From Balaenoptera acutorostrata (lineage: Eukaryota; Chordata; Mammalia; Artiodactyla; Balaenopteridae): a stretch of 64,000 nucleotides of DNA. Position numbers and translations under genes: made by a program. Location of the stretch: contig NW_026645853.1 of assembly GCF_949987535.1 (NCBI RefSeq), positions 186,001 to 250,000 on the forward strand, written 5' to 3'. The notes beneath the pieces were generated by a model. That model searched no databases. It was not told the origin of the DNA and worked only from the letters and a program-made list of their open reading frames with translations. Of the stretch, positions 1 to 12,020 are shown piece after piece (position 1 is the first letter of the stretch; the number at the start of each line of letters is the position of its first letter).

Positions 1-996
1 TGTCATCACAGTGCTCCATAATTCTTGTCATCACAATGTTCCATGACCGTGTGATCAGAATGCTACATGACCCTGGTCATCACGGTTTTCCATGACCTTT
101 GTCATCACAATGCTCTATATAGTTTTTCATGAGAATTCTAAATGACCACTTTAATCACTTTGCTTGCTGACCATTTTCATCACATTTCTCTATTGTCATT
201 ACAATTCCCCATGAACCCTTTCTTCACAATGCTCCATGATGCCTGTCATCAGAATGCTCAATGGCTTTTGTTATTACAATGCTCCAGGCCCAGTTTCATC
301 ACATTACTCCATCTCCCTTATCATCACGGTGCACAATGAAAAGTTTCATTACAATTCTCCATGACACATGTCATCACAATGCTCCAGAATTCTTGTCATC
401 ACAATTTTCCATGACCATGTCATCAAAATTCTCCATGGCCCTTGTCATCACAATGCTCCAGAATTCTTGTCATCACAATGTTCCATGACCGTGTCATCAC
501 AATGCTCCATGGCCCTTGCCATCACAATTCTCCAGAATTTGTCATCACAATGTTCCATGACCTTGTCTTCACAATGCTCCATGGCCTTGTCATCACAATG
601 CTCCAGAATTCTTGTCATCACAATGTTCCATGATCGTGTCATCACAATGCTCCATAATTCTTGTCATCACAATGTTCCATGACCGTGTCATCACAATGCT
701 ACATGAACCTGGTCATCACAGTTCTCCATGACCTTTGCCATCACAATGCTCTATATAGATTTTCATGACAATTCTAAATGACCACTTTAATCACTTTGCT
801 TGCTGACCATTTTAATCACATTTCTCTATTGTCATTACAATTTCCCATTACCCCTTTCTTCACAATGCTCCATGATGCCTGTCATCACAATGCTCAATGG
901 CTTTTGTTATCACAATGCTCCAGGACCAGTTTCATCACAATACTCCATCCCCCTTGTCATCACGGTGCACAATGAAACCTTTCATTAAAATGCTCC
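1..996 (+). repeat. Left-end HOR units, heads at 111 and 747
   Basis: The window opens inside the trimer and tail part of a unit. Heads follow at 111 and 747 (636 bp apart). Bases 1 to about 488 match 4047 to about 4534 at a shift of 4046, sharing rare variants such as TTCATGAGAATTC just after the head start, GTCATCAGAATGCTC, GTTATTACAATG and CACATTACTCC. The trimers between 490 and 720 are irregular, with short monomers such as CCAGAATTTGTC near 531 and GGCCTTGTC near 582. The head at 747 runs to about 990, where HOR order stops. Confidence 0.88.
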
Positions 997-2345
997 ATGA
1001 CACTAGTCATCACAATACTCCATGGCCTTTATCGTCACAATGCTCCCATGCACTTTTTATCACGATGTTCCATGAATACTTTCATCACATTGCTCCATGA
1101 CCATTGTCATCACAATAGTCCATACCCTTGTCAACACAATGCTGCATAATCCCTGTCATCACAATTCTCCATGACTGCTGTCATCACAATAATCCAGGAC
1201 AATTTTCATCACAGTGCTCCATGATACCTTTCATCACAATTCCTAGATGATCAATGTCACACAATGCCCCATGACACTTGTCATCACAATTCGCTATGAC
1301 CCTTGTCATCAAAATACTCGATGAACCGTGTCATCACAGTGTTCCAGGACACATATCATCACAATGATCCATGTCTACTTCCATCACAATGCTCCAATAC
1401 CCCTGTCATCACAATGCTCCATGGCCCCTGTTATCATATTGCTCCATGATCTCTTTCATCACAATGCTCCATGACCACTGTCATCACCATGCCTCATAAC
1501 GGCTCTCATCTCAATGCTCCTTGGCCTCTTTCATCACAATGCTCCATGAACCCTGTCATCACAATGTACCCTGCCCTTTTCATCACAAAGCTCCGTGGGC
1601 TCTGTCATCACAATGCTCCATGCCCTTGTCATCAAAATGCTCCAGAACACTTGTCATCATAATGCTCCATGCCAATGTCATCAAAATGCCCCATGACACT
1701 TCTCATCACAATGCTCCATGGCCTTTGTCATCACAATGTTCCATGGCCCCTGTTATCACAGTGCTCCATGATACCTTTCATCGCAAATCTAGATGACCAC
1801 TGTCATCACAATGCCCCATGATAGATGTCATCACAATTCGCCATGGTCCTTGTCATCACAATGCTCCATGAACCGTGTCATCACAAGGTTCCAGGACACT
1901 TGTCAGCACAATGATCCAAGATCACATTCATCACAGTGCTCCATGAAACCTGTCATCTCAATGCTCCATAGCCTTTGCATTCACAATGCTCCATGGCCCC
2001 TGTAATCACAGTTCTCCATGTCCCTCTTCATCACAATGCTCCAAGACCGCTCTCAACACAATGCCCCATGACACCTGACATCACAAATCTCCATAGCCTC
2101 TCTAACCAAAAAGCTCCATGATCGCTATCAGCAGAATGTTCCATGACACTTTTCGTCACAATACTGCATGACCACTGTCATCACAGAGTTTTCTGCCCAT
2201 ATCATCACAATGTTCCTTGTCACCTTTAATCACAATGCTCCATGGCCTTTCATCACAATGCTCCAGAAATCTTTTTCATCGCAATGTTCCTTGACTGTGT
2301 CATCACAATGCTCCATGGCCGTCATCAGCACAATGCTCCAGAATA
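997..2345 (+). repeat. Diverged monomer island with an older period of about 547 bp
   Basis: The monomers are still about 25 bp and oriented the same way, but they differ strongly from one another and follow neither the trimer nor the HOR head. A faint older higher-order period is visible. The series starting at 1215 (TGCTCCATGATACCTTTC, then CTAGATGA, TGCCCCATGA, TTCGC.ATG, ATGAACCGTGTC, GTTCCAGGACAC, TGATCCA) recurs from 1762 in the same order, a shift of 547 bp. With one extra monomer the correspondence continues to about 2.13 kb. From about 2.24 kb trimer-like monomers (TGCTCCAGAA...) reappear. This looks like a remnant that escaped homogenisation. Confidence 0.85.
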
Positions 2346-3048
2346 CTTTTCATCACAATGTTCCATGACCATGTCATCACAATGCTCCATGGCCCTTGTC
2401 ATCACAATGCTCCGGAATTCTTCTCATCACATTGTTCCATGACCGTGTCGTAACAATCCTCCATGGCACTTTTCATCACAATGCTCCAGAATTCTGGTCA
2501 TCACAATGTTCCATGACCGTGTCATCACAATGCTCCATGGCCCTTGTCATCGCAATTCTGCAGAATTCTTGTCATCACAATGTTCCATGACCGTGTCATC
2601 ACAATGCTCCATGGCCCTTGTCATCACAATGCTCCAGAATTCTTTTCATCACAATGTTCCATGACCGTGTCATCACAATGCTCCATGGCCCTTGTCATCA
2701 GAATGCTCCAGAATTCTTGTCATCACAATGTTCCATGACCGTGTCATCACAATGCTCCATGGCACATGTCATCACAATGCTCCAGAATTCTGGTCATCAC
2801 AATGTTCCATGACCGTGTCATCACAATGCTCCATGGCCCTTGTCATCACAATGCTCCAGAATTCTTGTCATCACAATGTTCCATGACCGTGTCATCACAA
2901 TGCTCCATGGCACATGTCATCACAATGCTCCAGAATTCTGGTCATCACAATGTTCCATGACCGTGTCATCACAATGCTCCATGGCCCTTGTCATCACAAT
3001 GCTCCAGAATTCTTGTCATCACAATGTTCCATGACCGTGTCATCACAA
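2346..3048 (+). repeat. Clean run of the 74-bp trimer (A-B-C monomers)
   Basis: This is the clearest run of the basic trimer. Three monomers share the core TGTCATCACAATG and end in CTCCAGAATTCT (A), TTCCATGACCG (B) and CTCCATGGCCCT (C), so 25+24+25 = 74 bp. Each trimer carries one EcoRI site (GAATTC, in A), one CpG (in B) and one NcoI site (CCATGG, in C). From about 2.61 to 3.03 kb alternate trimers carry ATGGCACATG and GAATTCTGG variants at a 148-bp spacing, so a dimer of trimers was itself duplicated here. The left end is more irregular, grading into the diverged island before it. Confidence 0.93.
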
Positions 3049-3490
3049 TGCTACCTGACCCTGGTCATCACAGTTCTCCATGACCTTTGTCATCACAATG
3101 CTCTATATAGTTTTTCATGACAATTCTAAATGACCACTTTAATCACTTTGCTTGCTGTCCATTTTCATCACATTTCTCTACTGTCATTACAATTCCCCAT
3201 GACCCCTTTCTTCACAATGCTCCATGATGCTTGTCATCACAATGCTCAATGGCTTTTGTTATCACAATGCTCCAGGACCAGTTTCATCACAATACTCCAT
3301 CCCCCTTGTCATCACGGTGCACAATGAAAAGTTTCATTACAATGCTCCATGACACATGTCATCACAATGCTCCAGAATTCTTGTCATCACAATGTTCCAT
3401 AACCATGCCATCACAATTCTCCATGGCCCTTATCATCACAATGCTCCAGAATTCTTGTCATCACAATGTTCCATGACCGTGTCATCACAA
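2560..3490 (+). repeat. 1796-bp-spaced duplication, copy 1
   Basis: This matches about 4356-5290 at a constant shift of 1796 bp, including the alternating GGCACATG / GAATTCTGG trimers and a head with the private variants GCTGTCCATTTTC, CTCTACTGTCATT and GATGCTTGTC. Small differences are visible, for example TGCTACCTGACC in this copy against TGCTACATGACC in the other, and CCATAACCATG against CCATGACCATG. The match ends near 3.49 kb, where this copy has GGCCCCTG and the other GGCCCTTG followed by CACAATTCTCC. Confidence 0.85.
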
Positions 3491-3639
3491 TGCTCCATGG
3501 CCCCTGTCATCACAATGCTCCAGAATTCTTGTCATCACAATGTTCCATGACCGTGTCATCACAATGCTCCATGGCCCTTGTCATCACAATGCTTCAGAAT
3601 TCTTGTCATTACAATGTTCCATGACCGTGTCATCACAAT

Positions 3640-3790
3640 GCTCCATAGCCCTTGTCATCACAATGCTCCAGAATTCTTGTCATCACAATGTTCGATGACC
3701 ATGTCATCACAACGCTCCATGGCCCTTGTCATCACAATGCTCCAGAATTCTTGTCATCACATTGTTCCATGACCGTGTCATCACAATGCT
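3640..3790 (+). repeat. Possible progenitor of the GATCGATGACC variant block
   Basis: This stretch contains TTCGATGACCATG (about 3691), then CATGGCCCTTG, then CACATTGTTCC (about 3758). The common block further right has the same order with two further changes, GATCGATGACC and GCGCCAG. The stretch here therefore looks like an earlier state of that block. The direction of change is an inference from shared and unshared variants. Confidence 0.55.
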
Positions 3791-4355
3791 CCATGGCCCT
3801 TGTCATCACAATGCTCCAGAATTCTTGTCATCACAATGTTCCATGACCGTGTCATCACAATGCTCCATGGCCCTTGTCATCACAATGCTCCAGAATTCTT
3901 GTCATCACAAAGTTCCATGACCGTGTCATCACAATGCTCCATGGCCCTTGTCATCACAAAGTTCCAGAATTCTTGTCATCACAATGTTCCATGACCGTGT
4001 CATCACAATGCTCCATAATTCTTGTCATCACAATGTTCCATGACTGTGTCATCACAGTGCTCCATAATTCTTGTCATCACAATGTTCCATGACCGTGTCA
4101 TCACAATGCTACATGACCCTGGTCATCACGGTTCTCCATGACCTTTGTCATCACAATGCTCTTTATAGTTTTTCATGAGAATTCTAAATGACCACTTTAA
4201 TCACTTTGCTTGCTGACCATTTTCATCACATTTCTCTATTGTCATTACAATTCCCCATGACCCCTTTCTTCACAATGCTCCATGATGCCTGTCATCAGAA
4301 TGCTCAATGGCTTTTGTTATTACAATGCTCCAGGACCAGTTTCATCACATTACTC

Positions 4356-5290
4356 CATCTCCCTTATCATCACGGTGCACAATGAAAAGTTTCATTACAA
4401 TTCTCCATGACACATGTAATCACAATGCTCCAGAATTCTTGTCATCACAATTTTCCATGACCATATCATCACAATTCTCCATGGCCCTTGTCATCACAAT
4501 GCTCCAGAATTCTGGTCATCACAATGTTCCATGACCGTGTCATCACAATGCACCATGGCCCTTGTCATCACAATGCTCCAGAATTCTTGTCATCACAATG
4601 TTCCATGACCGTGTCATCACAATGCTCCATGGCCCTTGTCATCACAATGCTCCAGAATTCTTGTCATCACAATGTTCCATGACCGTGTCATCACAATGCT
4701 CCATGGCACATGTCATCACAATGCTCCAGAATTCTGGTCATCACAATGTTCCATGACCGTGTCATCACAATGCTCCATGGCCCTTGTCATCACAATGCTC
4801 CAGAATTCTTGTCATCACAATGTTCCATGACCGTGTCATCACAATGCTACATGACCCTGGTCATCACAGTTCTCCATGACCTTTGTCATCACAATGCTCT
4901 ATATAGTTTTTCATGACAATTCTAAATGACCACTTTAATCACTTTGCTTGCTGTCCATTTTCATCACATTTCTCTACTGTCATTACAATTCCCCATGACC
5001 CCTTTCTTCACAATGCTCCATGATGCTTGTCATCACAATGCTCAATGGCTTTTGTTATCACAATGCTCCAGGACCAGTTTCATCACAATACTCCATCCCC
5101 CTTGTCATCACGGTGCACAATGAAAAGTTTCATTACAATGCTCCATGACACATGTCATCACAATGCTCCAGAATTCTTGTCATCACAATGTTCCATGACC
5201 ATGCCATCACAATTCTCCATGGCCCTTATCATCACAATGCTCCAGAATTCTTGTCATCACAATGTTCCATGACCGTGTCATCACAATGCT
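4356..5290 (+). repeat. 1796-bp-spaced duplication, copy 2
   Basis: Counterpart of 2560-3490. The head at 4895 corresponds to the head at 3099. The unit before it, from 4157, instead resembles the unit at 111 (shift 4046), so the region 4.1-5.3 kb is a join of two separate matches, with the change between about 4.36 and 4.56 kb. Confidence 0.82.
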
Positions 5291-7182
5291 CCATGGCCCT
5301 TGTCATCACAATTCTCCAGAATTTTTGTCATCACAATGTTCCATGACCGTGTCATCACAATGCACCATGGCCCTTGTCATCACAATGCTCGAGAATTCTT
5401 TTCATCACAATGTTCCATGACCGTGTCATCACAATGCTCTATGGCCCTTGTCATCACAATGCTCCAGAATTCTTGTCATCACAATGTTCCATGATCGTGG
5501 CATCACAATGCTCCATAATTCTTGTCATCACAATGTTCCATGACCGTGTCATCACAATGCTACATGACCCTGGTCATCACAGTTCTCCATGACCTTTGCC
5601 ATCACAATGCTCTATATAGATTTTCATGACAATTCTAAATGACCACTTTAATCACTTTGCTTGCTGACCATTTTCATCACATTTCTCTATTGTCATTACA
5701 ATTTCCCATGACCCCTTTCTTCACAATGCTCCATGATGCCTGTCATCACAATGCTCAATGGCTTTTGTTATCACAATGCTCCAGGACCAGTTTCATCACA
5801 ATACTCCATCCCCCTTGTCATCACGGTGCACAATGAAACCTCTCATTACAATGCTCCATGACACTTGTCATCACAAAGCTCCATGGCCCTTGTCATCACA
5901 TTGCTCCAGAATTCTTGTCATCACAATGTTCCATGACCGTGTCATCACAATGCTCCATGACCCTTGTCATCACAATGCTCCAGAATTCTTGTCATCACAA
6001 TGTTCCATGACCGTGTCATCACAATGCTCCATGGCCCTGGTCATCACAAAGCTCCAGATTGCTTGTCATCACAAAGTTCCATGACCGCGTCATCACAATG
6101 CACCATGGCCCTTGTCATCACAATGCTCCAGAATTCTTGTCATTACAATGTTCCATGACCGTGTCATCACAATGCTCCATGACCCTTGTCATCACAATGC
6201 TCCAGAATTCTTGTCATCACAATGATCGATGACCATGTCATCACAATGCTCCATGGCCCTTGTCATCACAATGCGCCAGAATTCTTGTCATCACATTGTT
6301 CCATGACCGTGTCATCACAATGCTCCATGGCCCTTGTCATCACAATGCTCCATAATTCTTGTCATCACAATGTTCCTTGACCGTGTCATCACCATGCTAC
6401 ATGACCCTGGTCATCACAGTTCTCCATGACCTTTGCCATCACAATGCTCTATATAGTTTTTAATGACAATTCTAAATGACCACTTTAATCACTTTGCTTG
6501 CTGACCATTTTCATCACATTTCTCTATTGTCATTACAATTTCCCATGACCCCTTTATTCACAATGCTCCATGATGCCTGTCATCACAATGCTCAATGGCT
6601 TTTGTTATCACAATGCTCCAGGACCAGTTTCATTACAATACTCCATCCCCCTTGTCATCACGGTGCACAATGAAACCTCTCATTACAATGCTCCATGACA
6701 CTTGTCATCACAATGCTCCATGGCCCTTGTCTTCACCATGCTCCAGAATTCTTGTCATCACCATGTTCCATGACCATGTTATCACAATTCTCCATGGCCC
6801 TTGTCATCACAATGCTCCAGAATTCTTGTCATCACAATACTCCATGACCGTGTCATCACAATGTTCCATGGCCCTTGTCATCACAATGCTCTAGATTGCT
6901 TGTCATCACAAAGTTCCATGACCGTGTCATCACAATTCTCCATGGCCCTTGTCATCACAATGCTCCAGAATTCTTGTCATCACAATGTTCCATGATCGTG
7001 TCATCACAATGCTCCATGGCCCTTGTCATCACAATGCTCCATAATTCTTGTCATCACAATGTTCCATGACCGTGTCATCACAGTGCTCCATAATTCTTGT
7101 CATCACAATGTTCCATGACCGTGTCATCACAATGCTACATGACCCTGGTCATCACAGTTCTCCATGACCTTTGTCATCACAG

Positions 7183-7574
7183 TGCTCTATATAGTTTTTC
7201 ATGACAATTCTTAAGGACCACTTTAATCACTTTGCTTGCTGACCATTTTCATCACATTTCTCTATTGTCATTACAATTCCCCATGACCCCTTTCTTCACA
7301 ATGCTCCATGATGCCTGTCATCACAATGCTCAATGGCTTTTGTTATCACAATGCTCCAGGACCACTTTCATCACAATACTCCATCCCCCTTGTCATCACG
7401 GTGCACAATGAAACCTCTCATTACAATGTTCCATGACCGTGTCATCACAATGCTCCATGGCCCTTGTCATCACAATGCTCCAGAATTCTTGTCATCACAA
7501 TGTTCGATGACCGTGTCATCACAATGCTACATGACCCTGGTCATCACAGTTCTCCATGACCTTTGTCATCACAA
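7183..7574 (+). repeat. Minimal 392-bp HOR unit (first of nine)
   Basis: The unit is head (244 bp) + four spacer monomers + two-monomer tail = 392 bp, with almost no trimer run. Similar 392-bp units start at 13232, 27766, 34774, 40946, 43134, 48544, 54495 and 61502. Those eight share TTCCATGACCTTG and CATGGACCTTG; this one has TTCCATGACCGTG and CATGGCCCTTG. All nine carry TTCGATGACC and CCAGGACCACTTTC. The unit is usually followed by a head with TTGTAAATGACC. Confidence 0.9.
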
Positions 7575-8241
7575 TGCTCTATATAGTTTTTCATGACAAT
7601 TGTAAATGACCACTTTAATCACTTTGCTTGCTGACAATTTTCATCACATTTCTCTATTTTCATTACAATTTCCCATGACCTCTTTCTTCACAATGCTCCA
7701 TGATGCCTGTCATCACAATGCTCAATGGCTTTTGTTATCACAATGCTCCAGGACCAGTTTCATCACAATACTCCATCCCCATTGCCATCACTGTGCACAA
7801 TGAAACCTCTCATTACAATGCTCCATGACACTTGTCATCACAATGCTCCATGGGCCTTGTCATCACAATGCTCCAGATTGCTTGTCATCACAAAGTTCCA
7901 TGACCGTGTCATCACAATGCTCCATGGCCCTTGTCATCACAATGATCCAGAATTCTTGTCATCACAATGTTCCATGACCGTGTCATCACAATGCTCCATA
8001 ATTCTTGTCATCACAATGTTCCATGACCTTGTCATCACAATGCTACATGACCCTGGTCGTCACAGTTCTCCATGACCTTTGTCATCACAATGCTATATAT
8101 AGTTTTTCATGACAATTCTAAATGACCACTTTAATCACTTTGCTTGCTGACCATTTTCATCACATTTCTCTATTGTCATTACAATTCCCCATGACCCCTT
8201 TCTTCACAATGCTCCATGATGCCTGTCATCACAATGCTCAA

Positions 8242-8252
8242 TTTTTTTTTTT
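8242..8252 (+). repeat. T11 homopolymer in HOR head
   Basis: Eleven consecutive T replace the usual GGCTTTTG segment of the seventh head monomer in the unit starting at 8091. A shorter run of nine T stands at 29000-29008 in the unit starting at 28847. Both units also share CCAGTTCCATCAC, so they are related copies (shift 20756). Homopolymer length is also a common long-read error, so the exact count is uncertain. Confidence 0.8.
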
Positions 8253-9189
8253 ATCACAATTCTCCGGGACCAGTTCCATCACAATACTCCATCCCCCTTG
8301 TCATCACGGTGCACAATGAAAAGTTACATTACAATGCTCCATGACACATGTCATCACAATGCTCCAGAATTCTTGTCATCACAATGTTCCATGAACATGT
8401 CATCAGAATTATCCATGGCCCTTGTCATCACAATGCTCCAGAATTCTTGTCATCACAATGTTCCATGACCGTGTCATCACAATGCTCCATGGCCCTTGTC
8501 ATCACAATGCTCCAGAATTCTTGTCATTACAATGTTCCATGACCGTGTCATCACAATGCTCCATGGCCCTTGTCATCACAATGCTCCAGAATTCTTGTCA
8601 TCACAATGATCGATGACCATGTCATCACAATGCTCCATGGCCCTTGTCATCACAATGCGCCAGAATTCTTCTCATCACATTGTTCCATGACCGTGTCATC
8701 ACAATGCTCCATGGCCCTTGTCATCACAATGTTCCATGACCGTCTCATCACCATGCTACATGACCCTGGTCATCACAGTTCTCCATGAACTTTGCCATCA
8801 CAATGCTCTATAAAGTTTTTAATGACAATTCTAAATGACCACTTTAATCACTTTGCTTGCTGACCATTTTCATCACATTTCTCTATTGTCATTACAATTC
8901 CCCATGACCCCTTTCTTCACAATGCTCCATGATGCCTGTCATCACAATGCTCAATGGCTTTTGTTATCACAATGCTCCAGGACCAGTTTCATCACAATAC
9001 TCCATCCCCCTTGTCATCACGGTGCACAATGAGACCTCTCATTACAATGCTCCATGATTCTTGTCATCACAATGCTCCATGGCCCTTGTCATCACAATGC
9101 TCCAGAATTCTTGTCATTACAATGTTCCATGACCGTGTCATCACAATGCTCCATGGCCCTTGTCATCACAATGCTCCAGAATTCTTGTC

Positions 9190-9300
9190 ATCACAATGAT
9201 CGATGACCATGTCATCACAATGCTCCATGGCCCTTGTCATCACAATGCGCCAGAATTCTTCTCATCACATTGTTCCATGACCGTGTCATCACAATGCTCC
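9190..9300 (+). repeat. GATCGATGACC-GCGCCAG-CACATTG linked variant block (example)
   Basis: Three changes normally travel together over about 100 bp: GATCGATGACCATG (a ClaI site, ATCGAT), GCGCCAG or GCACCAG in the next A monomer, and CACATTGTTCC in the next B monomer. Further copies begin near 6226, 8607, 10552, 11166, 16626, 17239, 19698, 22157, 24175, 25135, 29366, 30322, 31749, 36175, 37380, 38340, 44534, 45788, 46748, 51397, 52357, 58404 and 59364. At 41807 and 49401 the first change occurs but the following A monomer is CCAGATTGC, so the block was cut there. Confidence 0.85.
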
Positions 9301-11904
9301 ATGGCCCTTGTCATCACAGTGCTCCATAATTCTTGTCATCACAATGTTCCATGACCGTGTCATCACCATGCTACATGACCCTGGTCATCACAGTTCTCCA
9401 TGACCTTTGCCATCACAATGCTCTATATAGTTTTTAATGACAATTCTAAATGACCACTTTAATCACTTTGCTTGCTGACCATTTTCATCACATTTCTCTA
9501 TTGTCATTACAATTCCCCATGACCCCTTTCTTCACAATGCTCCATGATGCCTGTCATCACAATGCTCAATGGCTTTTGTTATCACAATGCTCCAGGACCA
9601 GTTTCATCACAATACTCCATCCCCCTTGTCATCACGGTGCACAATGAAACCTCTCATTACAATGCTCCATGATTCTTGTCATCACAATGCTCCATGGCCC
9701 TTGTCATCACAATGCTCCAGAATTCTTGTCATTACAATGTTCCATGACCGTGTCATCACAATGCTCCATGGCCCTTGTCATCACAATGTTCCATGACCGT
9801 GTCATCACCATGCTACATGACCCTGGTCATCACAGTTCTCCATGACCTTTGCCATCACAATGCTCTATATAGTTTTTCATGACAATTCTAAATGACCACT
9901 TTAATCACTTTGCTTGCTGACCATTTTCATCACATTTCTCTATTGTCATTACAATTTCCCATGACACCTTTCTTCACAATGCTCCATGATGCCTGTCATC
10001 ACAATGCTCAATGGCTTTTGTTATCACAATGCTCCAGGACCAGTTTCATCACAATACTCCATCCCCCTTGTCATCACGGTGCACAATGAAACCTCTCATT
10101 ACAATGCTCCATGATTCTTGTCATCACAATGCTCCATGGCCCTTGTCTTCACAATGCTCCAGAATTCTTGTCATCACCATGTTCCATAACCATGTCTTCA
10201 CAATTCTCCATGGCCCTTGTCATCACAATGCTCCAGAATTCTTGTCATCACAATGTTCCATGACCGTGTCATCACAATGCTCCCTGGCCCTTGTCATCAC
10301 AATGCTCTAGATTGCTTGTCATCACAAAGTTCCATGACCGTGTCATCACAATGCACCATGGCCCTTGTCCTCACAATGCTCCAGAGTTCGTGTCATCACA
10401 ATGTTCCATGACCGTGTCATCACAATGCTCCATGGCCCTTGTCATCACAATGCTCCAGAATTCTTGTCATTACAATGTTCCATGACCGTGTCATCACAAT
10501 GCTCCATGGCCCTTGTCATCACAATGCTCCAGAATTCTTGTCATCACAATGATCGATGACCATGTCATCACAATGCTCCATGGCCCTTGTCATCACAATG
10601 CGCCAGAATTCTTGTCATCACATTGTTCCATGACCGTGTCATCACAATGCTCCATGGCCCTTGTCATCACAGTGCTCCATTATTCTTGTCATCACAATGT
10701 TCCATGACCGTTTCATCACCATGCTACATGACACTGGTCATCACAGTTCTCCATGACCTTTGCCATCACAATGCTCTATATAGTTTTTAATGACAATTCT
10801 AAATGACCACTTTAATCACTTTGCTTGCTGACCATTTTCATCACATTTCTCTATTGTCATTACAATTCCCCATGACCCCTTTCTTCACAATGCTCCATGA
10901 TGCCTGTCATCACATTGCTCAATGGCTTTTGTTATCACAATGCTCCAGGACAAGTTTCATCACAATACTCCATCCCCCTTGTCATCACGGTGCACAATGA
11001 AACCTCTCATTACAATGCTCCATGATTCTTGTCATCACAATGCTCCATGGCCCTTGTCATCACAATGCTCCAGAATTCTTGTCATTACAATGTTCCATGA
11101 CCGTGTCATCACAATGCTCCATGGCCCTTGTCATCACAATGCTCCAGAATTCTTGTCATCACAATGATCGATGACCATGTCATCACAATGCTCCATGGCC
11201 CTTGTCATCACAATGCGACAGAATTCTTGTCATCACATTGTTCCATGACCGTGTCATCACAATGCTCCATGGCCCTTGTCATCACAATGCTCCATAATTC
11301 TTGTCATCACAATGTTCCATGACCGTGTCATCACCATGCTACATGACCCTGGTCATCACAGTTCTCCATGACCTTTGCCATTACAATGCTCTATATAGTT
11401 TTTAATGACAATTCTAAATGACCACTTTAATCACTTTGCTTGCTGACCATTTTCATCACATTTCTCTATTTTCATTACAATTTCCCATGACCTCTTTCTT
11501 CACAATGCTCCATGATGCCTGTCATCACAATGCTCAATGGCTTTTGTTATCACAATGCTCCAGGACCAGTTTCATCACAATACTCCATCCCCATTGTCAT
11601 CACGGTGCACAATGAAACCTCTCATTACAATGCTCCATGACACTTGTCATCACAATGCTCCATGGCCCTTGTCATCACAATGCTCCAGATTGCTTGTCAT
11701 CACAAAGTTCCATGACCATGTCATCACAATGCTCCATGGCCCTTGTCATCACAATGCTCCAGAATTCTTGTCATTACAATGTTCCATGACCGTGTCATCA
11801 CAATGCTCCATGGCCCTTGTCAGCACAATGCTCCAGAATTCTTGTCATCACCATGTTCCATGACCATGTCATCACAATTCTCCATGGCCCTTGTCATCAC
11901 AATG

Positions 11905-12020
11905 CTCCAGATTGCTTTTCATCACAAAGATCCCTGACCGTGTCATCACAATGCTCCATGACCATGGTCATCACAATGCTCCAGATTGCTGGTCATCACA
12001 AAGTTCCATGACCGTGTCAT
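11905..12020 (+). repeat. CCAGATTGC variant block (example)
   Basis: A monomers read CCAGATTGC instead of CCAGAATTC, which removes the EcoRI site. They alternate with AAAGATCCCTGACC and AAAGTTCCATGACC versions of B and CATGACCATGG versions of C. The same order recurs near 17979, 20438, 25728, 38931, 41981, 47340, 49580, 54205 and 61212, and in shortened form near 33040. The block is a useful marker for tracing which HOR units descend from which. Confidence 0.85.

Larger units (their letters stand above)
3099..9250 (+). repeat. Heterogeneous HOR units, 3.1-9.25 kb
   Basis: Heads lie at 3099, 4157, 4895, 5608, 6445, 7183, 7575, 8091 and 8804, giving unit lengths of 1058, 738, 713, 837, 738, 392, 516, 713 and then 615 to the next head at 9419. 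Neighbouring units differ in length and variants. The head at 7183 carries TTCTTAAGGACC instead of TTCTAAATGACC. The unit at 8091 has an 11-T run in its head. Two variant blocks common further right first appear here: GATCGATGACC (6226) and CCAGATTGC (about 6055). Confidence 0.9.

Noticed and set aside
448..645. 65-codon open frame on the minus strand
   Set aside because: It is the reverse reading of irregular trimers with short monomers near 531 and 582; its neighbours do not keep it open.
2346..3048. CRISPR array (25-bp repeats with similar-length spacers)
   Set aside because: The intervals are themselves the same repeated monomers rather than unique spacers, there is no cas gene, and the pattern spans 64 kb.
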